Notes: generated from the letters alone by a model not told the origin. A stretch of 64,000 nucleotides of DNA from Thioclava sp. JE_KL1 (GCF_009296265.1 NZ_WBJS01000002.1:372001-436000), one strand, 5' to 3'; positions 17,009-26,316 are shown, counted from the first letter of the stretch. Made by a program: numbers and translations.

Positions 17009-18811
17009 TCAGGGGCCGACCACTTTGCAGTCCATAGCGCGAGACTCGAGCCTTGCACAGGCCAGTTGTGCCATGTCTTGGGTCATTCCCACGAAATTCG
17101 CCTCATAACCGGTCTTTCGGGTGGCCACTTTGCGCAAAGCTTCGCCCAAAGTGTCGCTTTCCATCAGTGCCGTGGTCAGCATGTGGCGCTCTGCAGCGAA
17201 TCGCGAACCGAACAGGCCGAGGCTGACACCCCAGTTGCGCCCACCCGAACTGGAGACGCGGGCGACCACGCGCGGTTTCTGTTCGGGAGCCGGGGCAGGG
17301 GGGGTGAGAGCTGCAAGGATGATCTCGCTTTTGCGCTTCTCGGGGGCTGCGGCCATCTGCGCGGTCTCGGGCTGCGGGTCCGTCGACTGCACGAAGCTGG
17401 ACGGAGCCTTGCCGTTTTTGTCCAGATCGAGCGTATGTGCCTCGGCCAGCTCCATCGTCTCGGGCTGCGGCTGGGTGGACTGGACGAATTTCGGGCCGTC
17501 CGACGCGCCGGGCTCGTAGGAGGCAAGCTGCACGTCGCTCGGCTCTTCGCTGCCATCCGCGCTGGCCTTGCCGGCGGCAACGGCGGCGTCATGCGCCTGC
17601 GCCTGTGCCAGCGGGGTGGCCTTGGTCACCTCGGCAGGCAGCGCCTTCGTCGCGTCCGCGACCTGAATCTCGCGCGGGTTGCGCTGCGGGCGGGGGCTTG
17701 CGGTGATCTCCGCGCCGATCCCGAGCGTGCCGGCGTCAGCCACGACGACATCTTGCGTGTCCGCAGTGGCGTCCTGCGCGCCTTCGGCCACGTCTTCGGG
17801 GATGTCGGTGCTCTCATCCACCTGATCGGCCTGCACCGCGGCGGCGAGCGCCATCGAGATCGCATCGCTATCCGCAGTCGGCGCGGTCGGGCGGATATCG
17901 GGGCGCGGGCTCTTCTTCGGCGCGAGGTTGGCCATCAACATCGGCGATTGCGCGGGCTCGATATATTGTGGGATCCGGGGGCGGTTCGTCGGCGCGTTAG
18001 TCGGTGCGCGCTTGAAGCCCAGATCCAGCAGATCGGCCATTTTCGCGTTGCGCTGCGCGGTGGAGGTGCCGCCGAAGACGGTCGCGATGATGCGCTTGTT
18101 GCCGCGTTGAGCGGAGGCGGTCAGGTTGAAGCCCGAGGCCGAGGTGTAGCCAGTCTTGATGCCGTCCGCGCCCTTATAGGCTGCGAGGAATTTGCGGTTC
18201 GTCGAATAGACGGTGCGCACTTTCGCATCCGCCGAGCGGCGCGAGAAGATGTTGTAATATTGCGGATAGTCGAAGAACAGGTGGCGGCCCATGATCGTCA
18301 TGTCATGCGCCGAGGACAGGTGGCCCTTGCGGGTCAGACCGTTGGCATTGACGAAATGGGTGTTCTTCATGCCCAACTGCCGGGCGGTGCGGTTCATCCG
18401 CGCAGCGAAGCCTTCTTCCGAGCCGCCGATGTAATCGCCAAGCGCCGCTGCGGCGTCATTGGCGGACTTGATCGCGGCGGCGCGGATCAGGTAGCGCACG
18501 GCGATCTTCTGACCGGGGCGCAGACCGAGCCGCGAGGGCGGCTGGCTGGCGGCGTGCTTCGTCACGGTGACGATGGAATCGAGGCTGAACTCGCCATGCT
18601 CGATCGCCTGGAAGGTGATGTAGAGCGTCATCATCTTCGTCAGCGACGCCGGATGCAGCGGCGTGTCGGCATTCTTGGAGTAGAGAACTTCGCCCGATCG
18701 CATGTCCATGACCATCGCCGCGTAGGGCGCGGCCTGCGCAGCGATCGGCGCAATGAGTGTCAGAAGGATTACGAATAGCCCATCACGGACCCAGCGCATC
18801 AGCGTGGTCAC
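17009..18811 (-). CDS. D-alanyl-D-alanine carboxypeptidase (peptidase S11) with long linker and SPOR domain
   Basis: 600 residues with a signal peptide ending near AAQA. The N-terminal S11 penicillin-binding domain has all three active-site motifs: S56-L-T-K59, S116-A-N118 and K219-T-G221. From about residue 270 to 510 comes a long Pro/Ala/Asp-rich linker with a repeated phrase (QSTQPQPETMELA, then QSTDPQPETAQMA). The last 80 residues (GRNWGVSLGLFGSRFAAERH...) form a SPOR-type peptidoglycan-binding domain. It trims D-Ala from cell-wall pentapeptides. The gene appears monocistronic. Confidence 0.9.
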   Translation of the reverse strand: MTTLMRWVRDGLFVILLTLIAPIAAQAAPYAAMVMDMRSGEVLYSKNADTPLHPASLTKMMTLYITFQAIEHGEFSLDSIVTVTKHAASQPPSRLGLRPGQKIAVRYLIRAAAIKSANDAAAALGDYIGGSEEGFAARMNRTARQLGMKNTHFVNANGLTRKGHLSSAHDMTIMGRHLFFDYPQYYNIFSRRSADAKVRTVYSTNRKFLAAYKGADGIKTGYTSASGFNLTASAQRGNKRIIATVFGGTSTAQRNAKMADLLDLGFKRAPTNAPTNRPRIPQYIEPAQSPMLMANLAPKKSPRPDIRPTAPTADSDAISMALAAAVQADQVDESTDIPEDVAEGAQDATADTQDVVVADAGTLGIGAEITASPRPQRNPREIQVADATKALPAEVTKATPLAQAQAHDAAVAAGKASADGSEEPSDVQLASYEPGASDGPKFVQSTQPQPETMELAEAHTLDLDKNGKAPSSFVQSTDPQPETAQMAAAPEKRKSEIILAALTPPAPAPEQKPRVVARVSSSGGRNWGVSLGLFGSRFAAERHMLTTALMESDTLGEALRKVATRKTGYEANFVGMTQDMAQLACARLESRAMDCKVVGP

Positions 18812-19067
18812 GGCTTCACCTATTTCACTGCCTCAATTTGACCCCTTTGCGGTACCGATCTTGAGCCGGTTTCCGGGGTTTATATTAGCGAGAAGCGTAG
18901 CACGGGTCTCTCAGGCTGAAAACTCCCTATTTTCAAGCGCTTTCACTGCGACATTCATGCAATACCGCAAGATGTGGTGGGCTGCTTGCGGCGGCCTCTC
19001 TATAGGTGGTGTATTTCGGACACAGGTGCGTGAGGTCAGCGGAGCATGACGCCACGCAATGCAGGGC

Positions 19068-19766
19068 TCAATCGGTGATTTTTGCGATCAGATCGGGCAA
19101 TGCGCCGAGGTCGGGCAATTCGACGAAGCGCGGATGCTCCATCGGGGGCTCGGCATGCTCGAAGGCCCATGTCAATTCATGGGGCACATGCACGCCCCAG
19201 CCGCCCGCCTCGATCATCGGGATCACGTCGGATTTCAGCGAATTGCCCGCCATCAGACCGTGCTCCGCCCCTTCGGCATGGCGCGCGAAAATCTCGGTGT
19301 AGACCGGGGCCTTCTTGTCCGAAACGATTTCCACCGCGTCGAACAGATCGCCCAAGCCCGACTGCGCCAGCTTGCGCTCTTGATCGATCAGGTCGCCCTT
19401 CGTCACCAGAAGGATGCGGTAGTCGTCCGACAGCGCCTCGATCGCCTCGCGTGCATGGGGTAGCAGCTCGATCGGGTGCGACAGCATCTCGCGCCCGGCG
19501 GCGAGAATCTCCGACAGGATCGTTGCGGGCACGCGGCCCTCGCTGACTTCGATCGCGGTTTCGATCATCGACAGGGTGAAGCCTTTGATGCCAAAGCCGT
19601 AATGCGCGATGTTGCGACGTTCCGCCGCGATCAGCCGCTCTGCCAGATGATCGGGCTCCGCGTGCTCGCGCAGCAAGTCGGTGAAGCGGCCATGCGTGAG
19701 TTGAAAGAAACGCTCGTTATGCCAGAGCGTATCATCCGCATCGAAGCCAATCGCCGTGAGCCGCAT
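19068..19766 (-). CDS. HAD superfamily hydrolase
   Basis: 232 residues from the ATG at 19766, placed behind AAAGGCGGG and directly before the HAD motif I ([15 protein letters not shown]; nucleophile D9, acid D11). Motif II is LLVTKGD, motif III the lysine in SDKKAPVY, motif [11 protein letters not shown] helical cap lies between motifs I and II. It is a probable cytoplasmic phosphatase; the substrate is not evident. Its 5' end is divergent from clpS by about 100 bases. The 255 bases between it and the carboxypeptidase start (18812-19067) show no gene I can support. Confidence 0.88.
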   Translation of the reverse strand: MRLTAIGFDADDTLWHNERFFQLTHGRFTDLLREHAEPDHLAERLIAAERRNIAHYGFGIKGFTLSMIETAIEVSEGRVPATILSEILAAGREMLSHPIELLPHAREAIEALSDDYRILLVTKGDLIDQERKLAQSGLGDLFDAVEIVSDKKAPVYTEIFARHAEGAEHGLMAGNSLKSDVIPMIEAGGWGVHVPHELTWAFEHAEPPMEHPRFVELPDLGALPDLIAKITD

Positions 19767-19886
19767 TGTCCCGCCTTTCTCGTCACAGGTGTCGAAGGAC
19801 TTTTCATATGTCACGAAGACCCTATATTCCGCCAGAGCCCCTCAACGAATCCTGATGCCGGAGCGCCCTTGACCGAGCCTCTTTAC

Positions 19887-20213
19887 ATGATGTCCGACGA
19901 CGACCAGGACGACAGCGATAACGATGCGTCCCTCGCGACCAAGACACGGCCGAAGACGCAGCGCCCGCCGATGTACAAGGTCATGTTGTTGAACGACGAT
20001 TACACGCCGATGGAATTCGTCGTCCATATCCTCGAGCGGTTCTTCGGTCTGAACCACGCGCAGGCGTTCGAGATCATGCTGACCGTGCACAAGAAGGGCC
20101 TTGCGGTGGTCGGGGTCTTCTCTTTCGAGGTGGCCGAGACGAAGGTGGCGCAGGTTATGGATTTCGCGCGCCGCCACCAGCACCCGCTGCAATGCACGAT
20201 GGAGAAGGACTAA
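19887..20213 (+). CDS. clpS: ATP-dependent Clp protease adaptor ClpS
   Basis: 108 residues from the ATG at 19887 ([13 protein letters not shown]...). An in-frame TTG at 19869 with a GGAG six bases upstream would add six residues and is a reasonable alternative. The acidic N-terminus is followed by the ClpS core: [42 protein letters not shown] and [22 protein letters not shown]. It binds N-degron substrates and delivers them to ClpAP. clpA is not adjacent here. A terminator follows. Confidence 0.95.
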   Translation: MMSDDDQDDSDNDASLATKTRPKTQRPPMYKVMLLNDDYTPMEFVVHILERFFGLNHAQAFEIMLTVHKKGLAVVGVFSFEVAETKVAQVMDFARRHQHPLQCTMEKD

Positions 20214-20248
20214 GGGCCGCCCAAGCGGTTCCTTGCAAATTCAGTCGC

Positions 20249-20279
20249 GCCCGCCTATTCGGCGGGCTCGTTTCTTTCA
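20249..20279 (+). terminator. Terminator after clpS
   Basis: A 7-bp stem (GCCCGCC, GGCGGGC) with a 5-base loop is followed by TCGTTTCTTT. It lies in the 79-base gap before the methyltransferase gene. Confidence 0.8.
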
Positions 20280-20292
20280 GAGGGTTCCCTGT

Positions 20293-21372
20293 ATGAGCCA
20301 TCCGCGACTTTCGCTCGCTCTCGAGATGCCCGAGGCGCTTCCGCCCGAGGGAGACATCGCGCTGTTCGCGCCTGTGGGCACGCTGGACCTCGGCGGTCTT
20401 CCGGTCGATCGCCTCGTCGCGATTCAGCCCGAAAAGCCCGATCATGACGTGCTCGCGCAGCGCGGCGTTCGCGTTTCGCCGAGTGCCGAGGGCAGCTATG
20501 CCGCCGCGATCATTTTCGCGCCCCGCGCCAAGGCCGAAGCCCGCGCGCTGATTGCCGAAGCCTGTCAGCGCGTGGCGCCGGGCGGGCCGATCTATGTCGA
20601 CGGGGTGAAGACCGAAGGGATCGACTCGCTGCTCAAGGAGTTGCGGGGACGGGTGGATCTGTCCGCGCCGATCGCAAAGGCCCATGGCAAGATCGCTTGG
20701 TTCGCCGCAGCCCCCGATCTGCTGAGCGACTGGGCGGCTCAGGATATCCACCCGGTCGAAGGCTTCGTGACCCGTCCGGGCGTGTTCTCCGCGGATGCGG
20801 TGGATGAGGGCTCGGCGCTTCTGGCGGAATGCCTGCCCGATAGCCTGCCGTCGAAAGTCGCCGATCTCGGCGCGGGCTGGGGCTGGCTCTCGGCGCAAAT
20901 CCTGGCGCGCAAGGGCGTCGAACGGCTCGATCTGGTCGAGTCGGATGCGGTCGCGCTGGACTGCGCGAAACGCAACATCACCGATCCCCGCGCACAGTTC
21001 ATTTGGGCCGATGCCACGCGGCATGCGCCGGAAGAGCGCTATACCGCCGTCGTGATGAACCCGCCCTTCCACGGGGCCGCACGCGGGGCCGATCCGGCGC
21101 TGGGGCTGGCCTTCATTCAGGCCGCACGCGGGATGCTGTCGCTCTCGGGCACGCTCTGGATGGTGGCGAACCGCCATCTGCCCTATGCCGATGCGCTCGC
21201 CGCGGCGTTCCACGAGATCGAAGAGATCACGCCGCCCAGCGGTCCCTCGACCCGTTTCCGTATCATCCGCGCTGCCAAGCCGATCCCCGCCGGGAAGACC
21301 CCGGGGAAATCGGCGGGCACGCGCGCCACAGCGGAGCCGAAACGCCGCCTTGCCCCTCGCAAGCGGCGCTAA
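20293..21372 (+). CDS. Class I SAM methyltransferase, RsmC-like (16S rRNA guanine-N2)
   Basis: 359 residues from the ATG at 20293. The C-terminal half is a class I methyltransferase with the SAM-binding motif DLGAGWGWLS (191-200), an acidic strand end (DLVESD) and the N6/N2-methyltransferase motif MNPPFH (256-259). The N-terminal half is a degenerate copy of the same fold, as in RsmC and RlmG. The last 30 residues are a basic tail (KPIPAGKTPGKSAGTRATA). The family methylates G1207 of 16S rRNA. The exact target here is inferred from domain layout. Confidence 0.83.
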   Translation: MSHPRLSLALEMPEALPPEGDIALFAPVGTLDLGGLPVDRLVAIQPEKPDHDVLAQRGVRVSPSAEGSYAAAIIFAPRAKAEARALIAEACQRVAPGGPIYVDGVKTEGIDSLLKELRGRVDLSAPIAKAHGKIAWFAAAPDLLSDWAAQDIHPVEGFVTRPGVFSADAVDEGSALLAECLPDSLPSKVADLGAGWGWLSAQILARKGVERLDLVESDAVALDCAKRNITDPRAQFIWADATRHAPEERYTAVVMNPPFHGAARGADPALGLAFIQAARGMLSLSGTLWMVANRHLPYADALAAAFHEIEEITPPSGPSTRFRIIRAAKPIPAGKTPGKSAGTRATAEPKRRLAPRKRR

Positions 21373-21412
21373 GCTCGCCTAACCTGCCTCAACATCCACG
21401 AGGAGACACCCA

Positions 21413-22222
21413 ATGTCCCTTTCTGTTTCCGGCAAGACCGTCATCGTCACGGGCGCAGCCCACGGTATCGGTCAGGCCATCGCGCGCCATTTCGTCGATC
21501 GCGGCGCGCAGGTGATGTTTGCCGATATCGATGAAGAGAAGCTTGCCGCCGAACTGGGCGACACGGCCAAGACCGAAGGTCCGGTGCGCTATTTCTCGGG
21601 CGATCTGTGCGAGAAGCTCGCGGTGAAGAACCTGCTCTCGGCCACGGTGGACGCGTTCGACCGGATCGACATTCTGGTGAACTGTGCGCGCACCTTCGCG
21701 CCCTGCGATCCGCTCGATCCGTCGGTCGAGGTGCTCGACTCGATGCTGTCGCAGAACATGAAATCGGCGTTGCGGGTTAGTCAGATGACCGCGAAGCGGA
21801 TGATCAAGCAGGCCGAGGATGAGGGTCGGACCGAGGGCGAGATCGGCTCGATCATCAATGTCTCGACGCTGGCCTCGAACCGTACCCAGCCCGAGCTGAT
21901 GGCCTATTCGATCGCCTGCGCCGCGCAGGATCAGGCGATCCGCTCGCTCGCCGTGGCGCTTGCGCCGAAGCGGATCCGGGTGAACGGCGTCAGCTTCGCC
22001 TCGGTGATGAGCCGCTCGCTGCAGGATGCGCTGAAAGAGAATGACGATTGGCGAGAGGCGATCTGCGAAGGCACGCCGCTGGGCCGGATCGCGCCGCCGT
22101 CGGAGCTGGCCGAGACGGTGCAATATCTTGCGTCCTCGGGGGCGAGCTTCGTCACCGGGCAGATCATCAATGTCGATGGCGGGCGCAGCCTTCTGGATCG
22201 CGTGCAGGTCCCGGCCTTCTAA
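21413..22222 (+). CDS. Short-chain dehydrogenase/reductase-like protein with substituted catalytic lysine
   Basis: 269 residues with a Rossmann fold and a good cofactor motif TGAAHGIG (13-20). The NNAG motif is changed to NCAR (90-93). The active-site asparagine (N115), a serine (S151) and tyrosine (Y165) are in place. The YxxxK lysine is Cys169: the sequence reads Y-S-I-A-C. Codons at this point are clear, so this is not a misread frame. Loss of that lysine usually abolishes normal SDR catalysis. The C-terminus has the usual GQIINVDGG. It starts 40 bases after the methyltransferase gene and is convergent with the MFS gene. Confidence 0.88.
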   Translation: MSLSVSGKTVIVTGAAHGIGQAIARHFVDRGAQVMFADIDEEKLAAELGDTAKTEGPVRYFSGDLCEKLAVKNLLSATVDAFDRIDILVNCARTFAPCDPLDPSVEVLDSMLSQNMKSALRVSQMTAKRMIKQAEDEGRTEGEIGSIINVSTLASNRTQPELMAYSIACAAQDQAIRSLAVALAPKRIRVNGVSFASVMSRSLQDALKENDDWREAICEGTPLGRIAPPSELAETVQYLASSGASFVTGQIINVDGGRSLLDRVQVPAF

Positions 22223-22225
22223 GGC

Positions 22226-23431
22226 TCAGGACCGCGCCGCGCGCCGGTCCATCGTCCAGAGTACGCCCGCGCCAGCCACGCCCAGAAGGGCGCCTGCGGC
22301 TGCGGCCAGCTCATAGCCCGCAATAGCCGTGCCAATGGCGAAGATCGCGGCGGAGAACCCGTCGCCTGCCAGTTTTTGCAACGCCATAAGCGAGGCCCCC
22401 GCGCCGGGCCGGTTCGACAGCAAATCCTGCAGATAGGCCATCGGCTGGGTCAAAACGACCGCGCCGCCGATCGCGCCGGGCAGGGCGAGAAACCAGACGT
22501 AAGGCGTGGGGGCCAGCAGCGGCAGCAGCCCCAGATGGGTCGCGTAGAGCGCAGCGCCGATCCAGATCATCGTCGTGCGCTCGATCCGCCCCAGAACCAG
22601 CGGCAACGCCAGCATGAAGGGCACTTCCAGCCCCGCCATGAGCCCCGCGTATAGTGCGGTGTCAGCAGCGCCGCGCCCCGGCGTCGCCTCGAAAACCAGC
22701 CCCATCACGACGAGATAGAGCATGATCGACCCGTTGATCGTGCCAAGCGCCACGACGCGGGCGAGGATCGGCAGGTTCGCCATCTCGTGCAGGGATTGCC
22801 GGAAAGTCAGCCCCGATTTCGGGTCGGGCCAGCGCGTCGCCCCGTCGCGTGGCCAGAACAGGAAGGTCAGCGCGAGGATCGTGGCCCCGAGCGTCAGCGT
22901 CACCGGGTAGATCGAGGTCATCGCCGCGCCTCGGTCGAAGACCACCGACCAGATCGGCAGCACCACGACCCAAGGCAGCGCGAAGAGCGCGCGCAGCGTC
23001 GAGAGGATCGCGGGCCGGTCCTCTGCGGGGTGGGTCGAGGCCGCCAGCCGCGAGAGTGCGAAGAGCTGGCCGAAGATCGATGCCGAGAGCGGCAGTATCA
23101 GCGCATTGGCGATCACGAAGACCACCCAGTTGTCGCCCGCCAGCACCAGCCCCGAGCCCACGATCAGCATCGCCGAGGTGCCAAGCGCGATGGCCCGGCG
23201 GTTCGCGCGCTGATCGGCGAGGATGCCAAGCCCGACCGAGGCCGAGACCGACAGCACCGAGGCAACCATCAGCACGCCCGAATAAGCGCGGTCCGACAGG
23301 CCGAACACCTTGATCGCCAGCGCCGAGACATAGGGGCCCATCGTCGCCGCATGGGCGCCGAACAGCACCAACAAAATGGCGGCGAGGCGCAGGGCAGGAT
23401 CGGAGAGGACAAGGCGGATCGGGCGCAGCAT
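22226..23431 (-). CDS. MFS transporter, SetA-like (sugar-efflux type)
   Basis: 401 residues with about 12 membrane helices. Between helices 2 and 3 lies the G-I-L-A-D-Q-R-A-N-R-R loop, an MFS motif A variant. A cytoplasmic loop with WPRDGATRWPDPKSG separates the halves. The layout resembles the sugar-efflux (SetA/ProP-like) branch, but the substrate cannot be read. The stop is three bases from the convergent SDR stop. It is divergent from the gene at 23612 across a 180-base gap. Confidence 0.85.
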   Translation of the reverse strand: MLRPIRLVLSDPALRLAAILLVLFGAHAATMGPYVSALAIKVFGLSDRAYSGVLMVASVLSVSASVGLGILADQRANRRAIALGTSAMLIVGSGLVLAGDNWVVFVIANALILPLSASIFGQLFALSRLAASTHPAEDRPAILSTLRALFALPWVVVLPIWSVVFDRGAAMTSIYPVTLTLGATILALTFLFWPRDGATRWPDPKSGLTFRQSLHEMANLPILARVVALGTINGSIMLYLVVMGLVFEATPGRGAADTALYAGLMAGLEVPFMLALPLVLGRIERTTMIWIGAALYATHLGLLPLLAPTPYVWFLALPGAIGGAVVLTQPMAYLQDLLSNRPGAGASLMALQKLAGDGFSAAIFAIGTAIAGYELAAAAGALLGVAGAGVLWTMDRRAARS

Positions 23432-23478
23432 GTCGTCGCTTTGCGCCTTCGGGCTGCCAAGTTCAAGAGGCAGCCGCC

Positions 23479-23507
23479 AAGCCTTACTCGTGGAGCTACA
23501 AAGGCTT
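23479..23507. promoter_or_regulatory. Candidate operator dyad in the divergent MFS/23612 promoter region
   Basis: AAGCCTT and AAGGCTT form a perfect 7-base inverted repeat with a 15-base spacer, about 50 bases upstream of the MFS start. It may be a regulator site or a leader hairpin; no binder is known. Confidence 0.3.
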
Positions 23508-23611
23508 AGCGAAATGCTCGGCGAAAAACCGCCACAGGCAGGGAACGGCGGCGCTGGAAACCTAGTTCAAAAGGCAGGGCGGGAGAGGTTGTACATGTAA
23601 AAGGAAGCATC

Positions 23612-24172
23612 ATGCTCTCGCGTCATATCGCACTGAAGTTCGACAATGTGATCCGCAATATCCTGCTGCGCGCCGAGGTTCCGCCTTCGCAGATGCAGAC
23701 ACCGCGGCTGGGCCGTCTGGAAAATGCCGAAACCGCTCTGGAGCAGGAGTGCGCCCGCGTGGTGCTGGCGATGCCGCAAGAGGAGCGCGGGGTTCTGAGC
23801 CTCACCTACGGCCTCAGCGGTCACGCCCCGATCCCGCCGCATCGCGCTGCCGACGTGCTCGGTTGGACACTGATCCAGACGATGACGATAGGGGAGGGCG
23901 CGATCCTGCGGTTGCGCAACGCCAAATCCGCCCGTGCCGCGTTCGAGCCGCTTCTGGAGGCTCTGCATCCGCGCCTGCTCGCGGCGGCGGATGAGATCTA
24001 CGAGATGCGTCTGGCCGATGTGCCGCGCAAGCGCCGCGACAAGGTGCTCAAAAACCTCTGGTGCGATATCAGCCCGCTGGAACGCCTTGCCCTGCGCGGC
24101 TTCGGCGACGGCGAAATCCCCGAGATGGAGCGGGCGCTGGAGCGCCGCGCCGCCGGTCAGCTTCTGTGCTGA
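23612..24172 (+). CDS. Unknown protein with a sigma-70 region-4-like segment
   Basis: 186 residues, mostly helical, with an AAGGAAG ribosome site. Residues 43-104 follow the spacing of sigma-70 region 4: a lead helix (LEQECARVVLAMPQEERGVLS), then LTYGLSGHAPIP, A-A-D-V-L-G-W and a final helix ending EGAILRLRNAK. Sigma factors there have L-P-x-R-E-R-x-V-L...L-R-x-G-L and I-E-x-x-A-L-x-K-L-R. No region 2 or 3 is visible, so it is not a complete sigma factor. The C-terminal 80 residues are unassigned. It ends four bases from the convergent hemC stop. The resemblance is by eye only. Confidence 0.6.
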   Translation: MLSRHIALKFDNVIRNILLRAEVPPSQMQTPRLGRLENAETALEQECARVVLAMPQEERGVLSLTYGLSGHAPIPPHRAADVLGWTLIQTMTIGEGAILRLRNAKSARAAFEPLLEALHPRLLAAADEIYEMRLADVPRKRRDKVLKNLWCDISPLERLALRGFGDGEIPEMERALERRAAGQLLC

Positions 24173-24176
24173 GTGC

Positions 24177-25130
24177 TCAGCGCCAGTCGAAGAACCCTTC
24201 GCCCGCCTGAGACAGCAGATCGCGCGCGAGGTGCTCGCCCATCGCGGCGCCCTCGTCGATATTGCCCCAACGCTCGCCCGCGAGCGCCTCGGAGCCGTCG
24301 GGGCGCAGGATCTGCCCGCGCAGCCAGAGCCGGTCGCCCTCGATCAGCGCAAGCCCCGCAATCGGTGTCTCGCAAGAGCCGTCCAGCGTCGCGAGGAAGG
24401 CACGTTCCGCCAGCAGGCGCTGCTCGGTCACCAGATCATGGATCGGCGCAAGAAGCGCTTCGGCGCGGGCATCGGCCATCCGGCGTTCGATCCCGATCGC
24501 GCCTTGCGCGACTGCCGGCAGCATCTCCTCGGGGGCGATCGGTCCGCGCGCCGAGTCTTCCATGCCCAGACGACGCAGCCCCGCATAGGCGAGGAAGCTC
24601 GCCGCAGCGACACCGTCCGCCAGCTTCTTCAGCCGGGTCTGCACATTGCCGCGGAACTCGACCAGTTTCAGATCGGGCCGCACATGGGCAAGCTGCGCCC
24701 GACGGCGCAGGCTGGACGTTCCGGCCGTCGCCCCTTCGGGCAGGGCCATGATCGAGTCGTATTCCAGACTGACGAAGGCATCGCGCACGTCTTCGCGCGG
24801 AAGGTAGCAATCGAGCACCAGCCCCTCGGGCTGCTCGGTCGGCATGTCCTTCATCGAATGCACGGCGATATCGATGCGGCCATCGACCATCGCCTCTTCG
24901 ATTTCCTTCGTGAACAGGCCCTTGTTGCCGATCTCTTTGAGCGGCTTGTCCGCCGCGATCATCGCCCGGTCGTCGCCCGTGGTCTTGATCACCACGACTT
25001 CGAAAGCGTCTTCGGGCAGACCATGCGCGGCCATCAGCCGGTCTCGGGTCTCATAGGCCTGCGCCAGCGCCAGCGGCGAGCCGCGGGTGCCGATCTTGAG
25101 CGGGGATTTCGCATCGGGCATCTGTTTCAT
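24177..25130 (-). CDS. hemC: Porphobilinogen deaminase (hydroxymethylbilane synthase)
   Basis: 317 residues from the ATG at 25130. Visible are the substrate-binding start KIGTRGSPLALAQA, the IDIAVHSMKDMPT loop, the RRRAQL and FRGNVQTRL arginine clusters, and the dipyrromethane-cofactor cysteine C253 in LDGSCETPIAG. It joins four porphobilinogens into hydroxymethylbilane in tetrapyrrole synthesis. It is divergent from hemE across 99 bases, so the two haem genes may share regulation. The frame is open further upstream through hemE's antisense strand, which I discount. Confidence 0.96.
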   Translation of the reverse strand: MKQMPDAKSPLKIGTRGSPLALAQAYETRDRLMAAHGLPEDAFEVVVIKTTGDDRAMIAADKPLKEIGNKGLFTKEIEEAMVDGRIDIAVHSMKDMPTEQPEGLVLDCYLPREDVRDAFVSLEYDSIMALPEGATAGTSSLRRRAQLAHVRPDLKLVEFRGNVQTRLKKLADGVAAASFLAYAGLRRLGMEDSARGPIAPEEMLPAVAQGAIGIERRMADARAEALLAPIHDLVTEQRLLAERAFLATLDGSCETPIAGLALIEGDRLWLRGQILRPDGSEALAGERWGNIDEGAAMGEHLARDLLSQAGEGFFDWR

Positions 25131-25177
25131 GGCTCCGGAATATCCGCGACAGATGGACCTTGCAAGAAGCCCTGCGC

Positions 25178-25207
25178 TTGACATGACGCCACAGGTCGCG
25201 TCGAAGG
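25178..25207 (+). promoter_or_regulatory. Possible sigma-70 promoter for hemE
   Basis: A consensus TTGACA at 25178-25183 lies about 45 bases before the hemE start in the hemC/hemE divergent gap. No good -10 match is visible at 17 bases, so the assignment is weak. Confidence 0.3.
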
Positions 25208-25229
25208 GGTGCAAAGAGGAGGCGCGAGA

Positions 25230-26261
25230 ATGACCGACAAGACGATCCTGCGAGCTTTGAAAGGCGAAGTGCTGCCGACCCCTCCGGTCTGGATGATGCG
25301 GCAGGCAGGGCGCTACCTGCCGGAATATCGCGCGACGCGGGCGAAGGCGGGCGACTTCCTGTCGCTGTGCTACAATCCCGAACTGGCCGCCGAGGTGACG
25401 CTGCAACCGATCCGCCGCTACGGCTTCGACGCGGCGATCCTGTTTGCCGACATTCTGCTGCTGCCGCAGGCTCTGGGCGCCGATCTGTGGTTCGTCACCG
25501 GCGAGGGTCCGCGCCTCTCGACCATCACCGGGGCGGAGGGCTTCGCCAAGCTCAAGACCAAGGACGATATCCACGAGACGCTCAACCCGGTCTATGAGAC
25601 CGTCTCTATACTCTCGGAAGAACTGCCCAAGGAAACCACGCTGATCGGTTTCGCCGGCGCGCCCTGGACCGTCGCGACCTACATGATCGCGGGCCGCGGC
25701 ACCAAGGATCAGGGCCCGGCCCATGCGCTGAAGGCCGAAGATCGCGAGACTTTCGTGAAGATCATCGACCTGCTGACCGTCTCGACCATCGAATACCTGT
25801 CGAAACAGGTCGAGGCCGGGGCCGAGGTCGTGAAGATCTTCGATAGCTGGGCGGGCTCGCTCAAGGGGCAGGATTTCGAGGATTTCGCCGTCGAACCCGC
25901 CCGCAAGATCATCGCCGAGATGAAAGCGCGCTTCCCGGGTCTGCCGGTCATCGCCTTCCCGCGTGAAGCGGGCGAGGGCTATATCGGCTTCCATCAGAAG
26001 ACCGGCGCGGATTGCGTCGCGCTCGACAATTCGATCACGCCGGAATGGGGCGCCGAGCATGTGCAGGTGTCTGGCTGCGTGCAGGGCAACCTCGCATCCT
26101 CGCATATGGTCACCGGCGGTCAGGCCCTGATCGACGAGACGCGCCATGTCGTCAAAGCGTTCAGCAAGGGCCCGCATATCTTCAACCTCGGCCACGGGAT
26201 CACTCCCGATGCCGATCCGGAGAATGTGGCCCTGATGGTCGAAACGATCCGCAACGGCTGA
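25230..26261 (+). CDS. hemE: Uroporphyrinogen decarboxylase
   Basis: 343 residues from the ATG at 25230, chosen because AGGAGG ends eight bases before it. Signatures are [16 protein letters not shown] near the N-terminus, the catalytic aspartate in [10 protein letters not shown], and [14 protein letters not shown] in the middle. It removes the four acetate carboxyls of uroporphyrinogen III to give coproporphyrinogen III, the substrate of both HemN and HemF encoded here. It is convergent with hemF; an intergenic repeat and a hairpin lie between. Confidence 0.97.
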   Translation: MTDKTILRALKGEVLPTPPVWMMRQAGRYLPEYRATRAKAGDFLSLCYNPELAAEVTLQPIRRYGFDAAILFADILLLPQALGADLWFVTGEGPRLSTITGAEGFAKLKTKDDIHETLNPVYETVSILSEELPKETTLIGFAGAPWTVATYMIAGRGTKDQGPAHALKAEDRETFVKIIDLLTVSTIEYLSKQVEAGAEVVKIFDSWAGSLKGQDFEDFAVEPARKIIAEMKARFPGLPVIAFPREAGEGYIGFHQKTGADCVALDNSITPEWGAEHVQVSGCVQGNLASSHMVTGGQALIDETRHVVKAFSKGPHIFNLGHGITPDADPENVALMVETIRNG

Positions 26262-26316
26262 CGCGCGGTTTCAACCGAGAGAGCCCGCGTCCGAGCCTTC
26301 GGGCGCGCATCCCTCT

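Noticed and set aside
18812-19067. Possible gene in the gap between the carboxypeptidase and HAD genes
   Set aside because: Frames here lack ribosome sites and coding bias; the region is relatively AT-rich and more likely regulatory.
25131-26195. Upstream extension of the hemC frame through the antisense strand of hemE
   Set aside because: HemC begins with its usual N-terminus at 25130, and the extension lies wholly over hemE.
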